Positions 1 through 9,600 of a DNA stretch of 11,441 nt are shown here, piece by piece. Location: NCBI RefSeq assembly GCF_000611645.1, contig NW_014011736.1:1-11441 (forward strand). Reading direction: 5' to 3'. Below the pieces are notes generated by a model. It saw only the letters and a program-made list of their open reading frames with translations. It was not told the DNA's origin and made no database searches. The first letter of the stretch is position 1, and every line of letters starts with the position of its first letter. The position numbers and the translations under genes are program-made. This stretch comes from Monoraphidium neglectum (Eukaryota > Chlorophyta > Chlorophyceae > Sphaeropleales > Selenastraceae).

Positions 1-1560
1 GGCCCGCGGACGCCGGCCGCGGGAGGCACGCGCGCGCGCGCGACGGGGCGATGAGCGGGATTCGCGGGCTGCTTGGCCGGCCGTGGGGGCCGGCGCGCCG
101 GCGGGGGCCGCCGCAGCACGCCGCAGAATGGTGTGTGTGCGTGCGTCCGGCTGCTGGTGGTGGCATGGGGGCGCTGGCCCAGAGCTGAGACGTATATGCA
201 ACGCTGAGCGGCCTCAATTGCCCACGCAGGCCCGCCTTGCTGGCTGCCTAATTTGTTCAGAACAATCGCCGCCCGGCGCAAAGAGCAACTGGCATGCAGA
301 CATGCACTGGCATTGCGCGCGCGACGCCAACCCACAGTCAAATGTCTGGTCGGCCCTCTGCTCTTGTTTGGGCGGCTGGCCAATGCATCCGTCCGGGCGG
401 CGGGGCCATTGCAGGGTGCGTCTGCCCTCCTCGTCGCCGCCCCTCCGTCGCTCCCTACAATTTGTGGCTGTTGACAGTGATGGTTGTTCGTTCGTCCACA
501 AAACTGCCGGTGCCTTGGGTCCTGACCCTTTTGACTCGTCCTTTATTGTCTGGGATGGCTGTTGCCCAAAGACAAAGGAGCTTACAAGCCAGCACTGCGG
601 GCCGCGCCTCCCCTCCTTCGCTGCAACGGCGCGGTGGGGCCGGTGGGTGCATGGCGGTCTCGAGCCCCATCTGCGCTCTCTCTCGCTTTACCTGGTCACG
701 TCACCTGACACGTATGCTATGGGGGGACCAAACTGTGTCTTGACTGTGTATGCAGCGGCGCTCCACGGGGCCGCCCATGACCAACACCAACTTCTCTGTC
801 GTTTTTTGGACCCGTCTTCCTTTTGTTTTTCCCGCATCGCGCCGTGCAGGCGTGTTGGCCAGTAACAATGTTTTGCAGCCTCGCCTCGGCGTGCTTGAGG
901 GTGATCAGGGTTGCAGGAAGGTGGTGGTGGGCAGTCGAGCACAGGCAAGGTTTGGAAGGGGGTGCGGGTCTGGAATGCTGCAACATCTACCGTTGCTTAA
1001 AGTATCCACATGCGCTGTGCCTAATGCCACATGGTGTGTGGTATGCCAACTGTGGCTTGAATGCCACCAGCCGTCTTTGCCCCCTCGCCAACATCGTTGA
1101 GAGGGCCCTCAGCACAGCTTTGCACAACCACAAACCTGTCATCGCTGCCCAACCTTTTCGTACAGCGTTGGAATTTGAGAACGTCAAAACGGTGGTCTCT
1201 GCGCCTTGAATGCCGCACAACACGCCCCACAACCCTGAGTCCGGCGTGCTCTTCGCACGGTGCAGCAGTGGCGGCATCGGCGGCAGCAGCGGCAGCGGCC
1301 CGTCATCCAGAGTTGGAAGACTTCGAGGGGCCGTGGGATGCATGCTGCATGCCGGGCTTTGAATCTTCAGCAATTCGTGTATGTGGTGATTGTTGGTGGG
1401 CCTCGGGCCTCGCGCATCCATGGGCAGGGTGCGTATGGGTGGGAGGGTGGGGACTGGAAACAAGCCCAAGTACACAACCAGCTCGCATTCGCCGCCCTAT
1501 CAGCCATCCCAGCGGGCTTCCGCAACCAACACATCCAGCTTCGCTGCAGCTGCACTCTGG
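1..1560. other. No supportable gene; possible tail of a neighbouring gene at the left edge
   Basis: Bases 1 to about 125 are extremely GC-rich and open in several frames. One plus-strand frame reads GPRTPAAGGTRARARATGR and stops at TGA 52-54, which would suit the C-terminus of a gene entering from the left, but this rests on composition only. From about 140 to 1560 the sequence is mixed in composition. The open frames on both strands have Cys/Trp/His-rich, low-bias translations typical of non-coding DNA. It may include a long algal 3' UTR. No tRNA, transposase or clear promoter was seen. Confidence 0.5.
29..42. repeat. (CG)7 run
   Basis: Seven uninterrupted CG dinucleotides in a very GC-rich edge segment. 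Alternating purine-pyrimidine runs of this kind can adopt Z-DNA; no function is inferred. Confidence 0.7.
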
Positions 1561-1728
1561 TATTTTTCTCCACGGTGGAGTAATCTTCTCCACGGCGGAG
1601 AAACTTACGCCGCAGCGGAGAAACTTACTCCGCAGCGGAGTATTTTTCTCCGCAGCGGAGGAAGTTACTCCGCAGCGGAGAAAGTTAATCCGCAGCGAAG
1701 AAACTTACTCCGCAGCGGAGAAACTTAG
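1561..1728. repeat. 20-bp tandem array of palindromic units, eight copies
   Basis: Eight 20-bp units run from 1561 to 1720, plus a degenerate ninth start. Each unit is a 7-bp AT-rich spacer (AAACTTA, TATTTTT and variants) followed by a 13-bp dyad, CTCCGCAGCGGAG or a variant. The cores lie at 1568, 1588, 1608, 1628, 1648, 1668, 1688 and 1708. Five cores are perfect 6+1+6 inverted repeats. The first core, CTCCACGGTGGAG, differs from the consensus in both arms yet stays self-complementary. Confidence 0.9.
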
Positions 1729-1904
1729 TCATCCGCAGGGCGGCACGAGCCACAGCAGCACAACACAGTTGCACGTTGCGGGCCAAGCCAACATCCCCTG
1801 ACGCACACACGCTTGCACGACCAGTCACAGCTTGGCCACGAGCTTGCGCAGGCACGCAGCCCAGCTGCCCACGGCCGCCTACCCGCGCCCGCACATGCAT
1901 GCCA
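1729..1904. other. Spacer with a degenerate copy of the coding-like stretch
   Basis: The 11-mer GCTTGCGCAGG occurs at 1842-1852 and again at 1925-1935, 83 bp apart, with further partial identity alongside (minus-strand CTGCGCAAGC followed by TGGC, AGCTG and CTGG). This suggests an old short duplication. Nothing else is supported. Confidence 0.4.
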
Positions 1905-2070
1905 GCTCACCAGCTGAGCCAGCTGCTTGCGCAGGTACTGGTCCAGGGACAGGAGCCGTCCTTGGACGGCAGGGCCGAACTGCAGGCCGCGCGCGGCGTG
2001 CACACCCCCAGGCCTCGCACGAACTGCAGCAGCGTGGTGGCCAATTTGAAGCCCGTCACAGCACCTGCGG
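1905..2070 (-). pseudogene. Coding-like stretch with frame switch (unresolved exon or gene relic)
   Basis: Two adjoining minus-strand segments have the codon bias of real exons here but lie in different frames. About 2064-2009 reads VTGFKLATTLLQFVRGLGV after a possible CAG| acceptor at 2065. Then 2003-1911 reads VHAARGLQFGPAVQGRLLSL continuing DQYLRKQLAQL, ending at a good donor, CTG|GTGAGC. A shift of 2 bases (or -1) in GGGGGTGTGC would join them. No matching upstream or downstream exon could be found. It may be a relic, a sequencing indel in a real exon, or chance in GC-rich DNA. Confidence 0.3.
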
Positions 2071-2536
2071 CAAACGCCTCAGGACGCGACACGGGCGCGG
2101 GCTGATGGCGGGGCTTCCAAGGACTCGGCAGCAGCGACACAGCGAGGTCCGCCACACAGGCAACCTCATATACCATGCCCAACCCCTCTTGCCTACCGTT
2201 ATGCCATATGAAAGCATATACGACCCCTGCCAGCCAATTCAACCGCCTCCAACCCCCCGCCGTCCCCTGTCTAAACATCCATATGTTATAATCAATGCAT
2301 TGGGTTGCTTGGCCAAAGCCCCCGTCTGGCGCCCGTTGCGCACCGGCGACCATTGTGCATGACACATACTCATCCACCGACCGAAATTGCCGACATGAAC
2401 CGCCATTATACGGTATCAAGGCAGTCGTGGAGCTGCCCATGAAGTGACACACTTATCAACCTGTGACCATGCAAGCAGAGACAACTAAGTACAATCACAT
2501 CCCCAAAAGAAGTGATTCACACGTTCACACCACCAA

Positions 2537-2553
2537 CCCTCCGAAACGGAGGG
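2537..2553. repeat. 7-bp stem hairpin with AAA loop
   Basis: CCCTCCG and CGGAGGG flank AAA to form a perfect 7-bp stem, in the non-coding region upstream of the plus-strand gene. It could be a transcript structure or a protein-binding dyad; nothing decides between these. Confidence 0.5.
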
Positions 2554-2650
2554 GTCCGCTCCAAGAGCTCATGGCCTCTTCGAAATGACGACGGGTGCAT
2601 CCGCCAAGTCCAGTTTCTCGGACTCTCCGACGCATGTGGTCGATTGATCT

Positions 2651-2662
2651 TACGTATACGTA
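2651..2662. promoter_or_regulatory. 12-bp perfect palindrome TACGTATACGTA
   Basis: Two TACGTA hexamers abut to form a perfect palindrome about 110 bp before ATG 2773. ACGT cores are known bZIP binding sites in plants and algae. A role as a transcription factor site for the 2773 gene is inference. Confidence 0.35.
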
Positions 2663-2772
2663 TCCACGCCGGTTTGATCCCTGTCTTCCTGGCAGCAGCT
2701 TCCTGCGTCAAACAACATTCGACAAAGCCACGATTCTCCCTTGTTTTCGGAACTGCATAAGATACCGTATCA

Positions 2773-3505
2773 ATGCTTGACATCGCACAATTGGATCGCA
2801 TCATGAGTGCCTCCGTGACCTTGCAGCACGCACCGCTGGCATCCAGCCACGCGCAGCACATCGCGCTCCTCATGCACCGCGCCTCACAGCTCGTCCAGCG
2901 CCTGCGCGCACCGCCGGAGGGCGCCGCCGAAGCCAGAAAGCAGGAGCATGACGCTCTAATGGTGCACCAGCTGCTGCTCGAAGCCGCCGAGCGCCTGCCG
3001 CGCCCCGAGGCGTCGCCGGCGCCGGCGCCCCGCGGCGTGCTCGTCCCGCAGGCGGCGCGCGCGGGGTCGGCGCCGCTGGAGACGGTGCCGGAGCTGCCTC
3101 GGGTGGAGGATGCAAACCACCAAATGCAGGCGCTCCACTCCAGCCGCCACAAGCGCGACCGTTCCATCCAGGTGGGCCGAGGACCGGGCTGGGCAGCCAA
3201 TCCAGGACAGCCCATCATCCCAGACCCGGACCAAAGACACGATGCACCGGCTGCCTGTGCGCAAGGAACCCTCGTTCGGACCCCCTCACGCACCCGCTCC
3301 CGAGCCGCTGTCGTACACGCACGTTCGACGAAAACATACACATGCGCCGTTCCCCGCCCCGCACCAGTTCAATGAGGACGACCGCGGCTTCTGGGCGCAG
3401 TCGCTGGAGGAGCTCATGGCGGCCATCGCGCCGCACAACGCCGCGCGGGTGGCGCCGGCGGCGCCGAGCGGCGACAATCACAAGCCCGCAGCGGGCAGCT
3501 GTTAA
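2773..3505 (+). CDS. Uncharacterised two-exon protein, about 226 aa
   Basis: Exon 1 is 2773-3171 (133 codons, phase 0 exit at CAG|GTGGGC). Exon 2 most likely starts at 3224 after CATCCCAG| and ends at TAA 3503-3505. The 52-bp intron this implies is shorter than any other here; an acceptor at 3265 (GCAAG|, 94-bp intron) keeps the same frame and cannot be excluded. An in-frame stop at 2758 precedes ATG 2773; ATG 2803 (MSASVTLQHAPL) has a better context (A at -3) and could be the true start. Residues 1-75 are helical, a Pro/Ala linker follows, then a basic segment (SSRHKRDRS) and a C-terminal part with FNEDDRGFWAQSLEELMAAI, an acidic-aromatic amphipathic helix. No transmembrane or catalytic motif is visible. 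I do not recognise the family; the helical ends and basic middle would suit an adaptor or regulatory subunit, which is inference. Confidence 0.6.
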
Positions 3506-4328
3506 GACGACCGCTGCAACGGCACAGCAGAGGGGGTCGTAATGGGTAGAATGACAAAGGTCACAGCAGCTGCGGGGGCGTGATGATCAGGTTTTTTTAG
3601 TGTTGATTGTGTCCATCCGTTTTCAGTTGCACAGGATTAGGGTTTTTTCGTCGACGGTCTGTGCTGTTCGCTTATAGGCGCTTTGCATTGCTACTTGTAC
3701 CTTAAGAAGCCTGAACCCTTCAGGAAGCTGCCTGAGAAGCAACACTAGTGTTTTGTTGCCAGGCCTGGGTCCCCCTGGTCTTCCTTGGCTGGCTGGCTGT
3801 CCGCGTATGTATCTTTCATTCATTGGAACTGCACTTTAGTAAATGTTCAGCAAAGTGCGCCCAACATCCATTCCTGCCGCGCTCCACTCAAGTGTGAGCC
3901 ACTACCACCACTAAAGTGTGAAGGGCTCTGCCACAAACAGCAGTGCAGAGGTAACATGTGCCGTTGCACCATGTATGCCCCGCAGCACCCACTCCAGCCA
4001 GCTGTGCGTGAGCAAATCAACGAAGCAGAGGATAGAAAACCTGGCAACAACACAGGCAGCCCATAAAACCCTGATGGACAGTACACCAGCGTCAAACATG
4101 AGCAACCCGCCAACTTTCCATCTGGGCAGGTTGTTGGTGCACTTGCATGTCCGAACGGCAGAGGCAGAGGTGGCCTACACAGTTACTAGCGCCCTGCAAA
4201 TCAAAGCTCCCCGCCGCGAGGGCTCATGCCCACGCGCTCCGACCCCGCTGCGAAAGTGACGAGCCGCGCGGCTCCTGACGGCCCTGCAGGCGGCAGGCCG
4301 CAGCCGCCGCCGCAGTGGCTGCCCCGAG
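3506..4328. other. Convergent intergenic region, 3' UTRs of both genes
   Basis: The stop codons of the plus gene (3505) and the minus gene (4329) face each other across 823 bp. There are no coding-like frames. The common green-algal poly(A) signal TGTAA was not found on either strand here; AGTAAA at 3838-3843 is the nearest resemblance on the plus strand. T-runs occur at 3592-3598 and 3644-3649. Confidence 0.5.
3884..3921. repeat. Paired short dyads CACTNNAGTG
   Basis: CCACTCAAGTGTGA (3884-3897) and CCACTAAAGTGTGA (3908-3921) form a direct repeat 24 bp apart. Each contains CACT and AGTG arms in inverted orientation. A related CACTTTAGTA lies at about 3832. All fall in the presumed 3' UTR. 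Confidence 0.4.
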
Positions 4329-4475
4329 CTAGCGCCGCGAGTAGACCGCGGCCTCCATCTTAGTCAGCTTGCTGGCCAGCTTCATGTTGGCTTCCTTGGC
4401 CTTGTACAGCTCGCGCCGCGCGATGACCTCCTTCTCACTCAGCAGGGCCAGCTCCAGCTTGCGGGTGACCAGCTC
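4329..4475 (-). CDS. Exon k: C-terminal exon with stop
   Basis: 147 bp: 48 codons plus TAG at 4331-4329. The acceptor is a run of 12 C ending in CAG|. It encodes a basic amphipathic helix, ELVTRKLELALLSEKEVIAR through ANMKLASKLTKMEAAVYSRR. The richness in Lys and Met and the absence of Ala runs make it look more constrained than the rest, so it may be the best segment for a homology search. Confidence 0.8.
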   Translation of the reverse strand, partial: ELVTRKLELALLSEKEVIARRELYKAKEANMKLASKLTKMEAAVYSRR

Positions 4476-6626
4476 CTGGGGGGGGGGGGCGGTGCGTCAT
4501 GCAGCAGGTTGCGAGGTGTGTTCCTCGGCGGTGGGTGGAAAGAACTTTGTTCGGTGCGTTGACCAGACCACCACAGTCTCAGACAGCACGCTTGAGGTGC
4601 GGCTTGGGACGCCGAATCGTGGCGCTGAGAAAGCAAGCAAGCAAGCCAGCTGCCACGCACAGAATGTGCCCAACCCTGTTCAATGGATGGGGTTTGTGGG
4701 CAGCGCGCCTGACCTGCATCAGCGTCTCGTTCTCGCGCTTGGCCTGCGACAGGTCCCCCGTGGCGCGGCTGCTGGCCTGCAGGGTCTCCGCCAGCGCCGC
4801 CTCCCCCTTGGTGGCCGCGTTCCTGCGGATTAAGTCCAAGGGTTTGGGGACCGTGAACACATTCTCGGATGAAGCTTTGAGCCTTCAGCCGTGCAAGTCG
4901 AAGACGGCGCCCTGATCCCCATTCACAACAGCTTGCCCCAAGAACGCAAAGCAGCCAACGAGCTTCCATGGTCGCGGCGCACTCAGGCATTTGAATGCGC
5001 ATGCAGGCGCCACCGCACCGCCGCGCGCCGGCCCCGGCTGCGGCCCCCGAATCGCGCCTCCGAGCGCGCACCTGAAGCCCTCCAGGGCCGCGACCTGCGC
5101 CTCCAGCTGGCCCAGCGCCTCGTGCGCTGCCGCGAGCTCGTCGTGCAGCGCGTCAACCTCCTCGCGCCCCGCAGCCTGGAGCTCCTGTGTGTGTGTGTGT
5201 TTGTGTGTGCGCGCGTGTGTGTGTGTGTGTGTGTAGAGTTCAAGGGGTCGAGAGTTGAGCTGAGGTCTGGCATGGGTTGAGAGCGTGGAGGGGATTCTAG
5301 GGAAGGGAGTCCGGTTGAAGGTGTTGCAGGTGCTAGGGCAAGTTGGGGCCATGTGATTCTTGCCCCCCTGCCAAGGGTTTAGGTTCAGGAGGGTCAGGGC
5401 AGGTGAGGGGCTGGTTGACATATGCGGCCCAGCACGCTTGTGTACGCCGAAGCGGGGGGACGTGGCTGCCGACGAGCCGTGAGGCGACCCCTGGATGACT
5501 AACCAACAGGGCAAAAGTTGCTTCTAGCTGGGCGTTGTGGGCCATTCAAAATCCACACGGCCCCATCCTGTCCGGGCTGCGTCCCACCCCCTGGCATCCG
5601 CGCGACCCTCACCCTGTACCGCCCCTTGAGGCGCGAGTACTTGGCCTCCCACCCCGCCACTGCCTCTTGGGCCATGTCCTCCCCGGCCTCATCCAGCTGC
5701 TCGCGCACGCGCTCCTCCAGGGCGGCGCGGTCCTCAGCCTCCTCCGCCAGCCGCTGCGGGGGCGCAGGCAAGGAATGATGGCCGAGTGTTGGGGTTTTAC
5801 GGTGTGCGATGCGCATGCACCTGTCACTCATGCATGTGTGTGTATGTTGCACACATGTACGTGTATGTATACATGTGTGTGTATGTGTGTATATTTGAGT
5901 GTGAATAGGGTAGGGGGAAGAGACAAGGCCAGGGACACAAGGACGCATCTCTCAAGACCCGGGCAGCGAGCTCAGTCCCCGCCGTGCTTGCCGGACAACA
6001 CCCCCCCCCCTTGGACGCCGCGTGCCGCGCTTGTGGCCCAACTCTTGATGCAGTGTGCCATTCCCACCCACCTGCTTGAGCTCCGACTTTTCCCGCTCCA
6101 GCACGCGGCAGCTGCCCTCCAGCTGCCCCACCTTGGACTGCAGCTGCTCGACGCGCGCCTTGAGCGCGGACGCGGCGGCCTCGGCCTCGGCGGTGCGGTC
6201 GCTGTTGCCCTGATGCAGGATGGCCTGGGGTTCAGGGGTGGGTCAACAGCCGGGGCAGGCGAGGTGTGTGATGCCAGGGTTTATCCATCTCACTGAAGCA
6301 GTTGCCATGCTTTGTGGGGGATTGAGATGGAAAAGCGGGCCTCTTTCAGGGTGGGTTGAGGGTCAGAAAGTTGGCAGAGGTAAGAAAACGGAACTTGGGA
6401 GGCCCTCCGCAGGGGTGCATCAACCCTTGAAATGGTGGGGTGAAAGCGGAGAAACTAGGTCGGCGGGCGGGAGGCTTTCTGCGTCAAACGCCTGGGCGCG
6501 CCGCCACCACCGGCGGGCCGCCCCTGCACCGGTGGCGGGCGTGGGCTGCGCCGCTGCTCACCGGTGAGGGGACGAGGCCCGCCGACGCTGCTGCTGCTGC
6601 CGCTGCCGCTGCTGTGGCCGCCGCCG

Positions 6627-6676
<50 letters not shown>

Positions 6677-9600
6677 AGCTGCTGCCTTGCCTCCGCCAGC
6701 AGCTGCCGCTGCGCCGCCGCCTCCCCCTCCGCCGCCGCGAGACGCCGGCCCGCGTCAGCGAGCCGCTGCTCTGCCGAGGCCGCCCGGCGCTCTGCTGCAG
6801 CCAGCTCATTACTCAGCCTGCCCTGATCCTCTGCGGCCTCCGCCTCAAAGTCAGTCAGCATCGACTCCAGCTTGTCCCTCACACTTTCTAGACGCCCCAC
6901 CTCCGCCCGCGCCGCCCGCAGCTCCGCTGCCGCCGCCACCGCCGCGGCTTCGGCCTCGGCGGCTGCCTGCTGCGCAGCGGGGTCCGTGACCGCGGCCGCC
7001 CGTTTCGCAGTAGCGGCCGCGAGCTGCGCTTGCAGGTGCTCCACCTCTTTCTCCTTTTCCGACAGAGCAAAGAACAGCTCTTCCTGCGCCCGTAGCAGCT
7101 GCGCCTGCGTCGCCGCCGCCTCCGCTGCCGCTGCTGCAGCCGCCGCCTCGCGCCCGCCGTCGCTTCCACGCAGCGCGCGTATCAGCGGCGGCGACGCCGC
7201 GCCGCACTCGCTGCCGCCGCCGCCCCCCTGCTGCGTCAGCAGCAGCTTCCCCTCGGCCGCCGCGACCTGGTCCCTCGCCTCCGCCAGCTGCAGCGCCAGG
7301 CGGGCGATCTCCTGCTCCAGCCTGGCCTTGTCAGCAGACAACCCGTCGCGCTCGGCGCGAAGCTGCTGCTCGGCCCGCGCCGACTGGGTTGACAATGCAG
7401 GGGCCTTCTGCTGCGCGCCCGCCTCGTCCACCAGGGAGCGCAGCAGTTTGACCCTGGGGGGCCGAGTGGTGGTGTGGTGCATGCAATGGTTCAGCAGTTG
7501 CATGCATGGATTGGCAGCGTTGTGAGTTGAAAACGTGATGCCCAGCAAGCGTGGATCCGCTCTCAACATCCGGCCTGCACTCAGGGCCCACCAGGCAAAA
7601 GCAGCCCTCAAGCCACACAGCCTTTGCACACGAGGTGAGGTGCTCAGCAGCCAAATCCATCCCTCACTTGTCCTGCAGGCCCCGCTGCGCCTCTTCGCCA
7701 GCCCGCAGCGCCAGCGCGCCCGCCCTCAGCGCCAGCAGCGCCTGCAGCAGCTGCTCAGCACCTGCCGCCTCCAGCCCGGCCGCGTCGGCCGCCTCCTTGA
7801 CCTCCGCCGCGACCTCTGCATTCAGCTGGCCGAGGACCGCCGGGGCTTTCAGCATTGGCCGCGCCTCGGCCACGAGGGCCGCGAGCGCGTCGTCCCTCTG
7901 CCGCTCCAGCTCCGCCACGCGCCGCCGCAAGCTGGGCGCGGCCGCGTCGTCCGCGGGGCTAGCGCCCTGTCGGCCGCCGCCGCTCGCGCGCGCCGCGGCG
8001 CCGTCGGCGACGGCGGCGGCGCCGCCGAGCAGGCGGCGGGCGGTGGGCGTGGAGGGCTGCTGCTGCGTGGGCGTCCCGGGCGCGGGGTCGCCGCCGTCGG
8101 CGGCGCCGCGGGTTTTCGACAGCAGCTCGACCTGCTTTGTCAGCGCCACGACCTGCAACCGCGGCAAGGCGGGCGCGTGCAGACCGATCGCCGCTTCAGG
8201 TCACTGCCACGTCTGCGTCATGCGACCTTGCCTGTCATGAGGTTCTTTGGATGCAACCAAACGTGTACCCTCTACATCTGCATGTGGGCCCTGATATGCT
8301 TGCAAACACACGCGTATGCACTGGATTCATGTTCTCTCAGAAAAGCTCACCTGCTCCCGCAGCTCCCGCTTCTGTCCCTCCGCCCTGGTGGCCATGGCAA
8401 CACTCTCATCAACCTGCTTCAAAGCCTCCGCCAGCCGCCGCTGCAGCTCGGCCGCGCGCGCCTCCGCCGCGCCGCCCGCCTCCCGGCCTGCCGCGGCGGC
8501 TGTGAGTTGGGTTTCCCGTTCGGCGACCTTGGCTTCGAGGTCTGCGATCTGGCCTTGTTGCTCTGAGATCTGGCCGCGGGCCTGCGCAACCTGCTCGTTC
8601 AAATCAGCGACCTCAGCCCGCGCGTCGTGCAGCAGGCCCTCCAGGTCCTCGCAGCGCGCGCGCAGCTGCACGGCAGCTTCCAAACCACCCCCATCAGATG
8701 CCGCCGACTCGCGCCGCGCTGTGGAAGCCGCCGCCTCCGCCGCCGCGATCTGGAGGTCGTGCTGGCGCTGCTGCTCGCTGATCTGGCGCCTCAGCTCCTC
8801 GACTTCCAACTGCAGCTCTGCTGCGTCGCCCGCCTCGATAGAGGCCGCGACGGCCTATTGCGGTGCCGCCGCCAAACACCGATTAATTGATAAGACAAGC
8901 AACGCGATCGGTGCACAATGTCCGCCGCTGCCTCACGCTTGCTACCCACCCAATCCACAATTTTGCGGATGCCTGTGCCAGGCCCCCAAAATCCCAACAC
9001 CATGCCGTCCCTCAAAATGCTCCCCTTTTCCACCAACACCCTCAATAATCACCGCGCAGTCCCAAATGTGCCCAGCCTCCCCGCACCTCCTTCAACTGAT
9101 CCTGCAACTCCTCCGCCTGCTGCCTGGCCTCGTCGCGCTCAGACGCCAGCCGCTCCTCCCGCAGCCTGGCCTGCCGCTTGGCGTCGTCAGCCGAGGACAC
9201 CTGCGCGCGCGCCCGAGCCGTGTCGCTCATGAAAGCCTGACTGTTGGTATCAACAAAAACGCTTGAATTCCGATGGAGAATCCCCTGACGCTTTCGCGGG
9301 CCGCCGCAGGGCCAACGCTCTTGAGGTTATGACACGGCAGCGCCGCCCGAAAACTGCACACAGAACGACGCGTGCCACGCGCAGGCACAACGCTCGGCCT
9401 TGACGAGCCCTCCCCGGCCCACCTGGTCCCGCAGCACCGCCAGCTGCGCGCGCAGCTTCTCGTTCTCCGCCCGCAGCTGCGCCGCAGCTTCCCCGCCCGC
9501 CGCCGCGCCGGCCGCAGCCGCAGCTGCCGCGCCGGCCGCTGCCGAGGCTGCCGCCGCGCCACCGCGGGCACCCCGGGCTGGGGCGGCTGCCGCCTTGGCC

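Larger units (their letters stand above)
2071..2772 (+). promoter_or_regulatory. AT-richer upstream region of the 2773 gene
   Basis: The GC level drops clearly compared with the coding parts on either side, and no open frame here has coding bias. As the only sequence upstream of the plus-strand gene it should hold that gene's promoter and 5' UTR. No firm TATA box or transcription start can be placed. Confidence 0.4.

Noticed and set aside
83..865. 260-codon plus-strand frame near the left edge
   Set aside because: Rich in Cys, Trp, His and Arg with no domain character or third-position bias after about base 125; it looks like a chance opening.
1561..1728. CRISPR array
   Set aside because: Unit length is 20 bp with 7-bp spacers that are near-identical AT strings, not unique spacers of 30 bp or more, and the context is eukaryotic.
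1911..2003. Resemblance of GRLLSLDQYLRKQL to the Sm/LSm2 segment G-x-L-x-S-x-D-Q-Y-L
   Set aside because: Only about ten positions agree. The residues before it do not fit an LSm N-terminus and no exon with the second Sm motif follows, so the match is not used for naming.
2517..3341. 274-codon minus-strand frame opposite the small plus gene
   Set aside because: Its GC-rich half is the antisense of exon 1 and the rest covers the non-coding upstream region; the plus frame has the better start, donor and composition.
3633..3649. Telomere-like GGATTAGGGTTTTTT
   Set aside because: A single copy of a telomere-like heptamer; no tandem array.
6872..8566. Plus-strand open frames opposite the coiled-coil exons
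   Set aside because: Ser/Ala/Cys/Arg-rich mirror translations of exons d, e and f. The minus strand shows coiled-coil heptads, splice borders and matching phases; the plus strand shows none of these.
9228..9230. ATG in exon c as the true start of a shorter gene
   Set aside because: The junction upstream is in phase and joins two halves of the same coiled coil, so it is more simply an internal Met.
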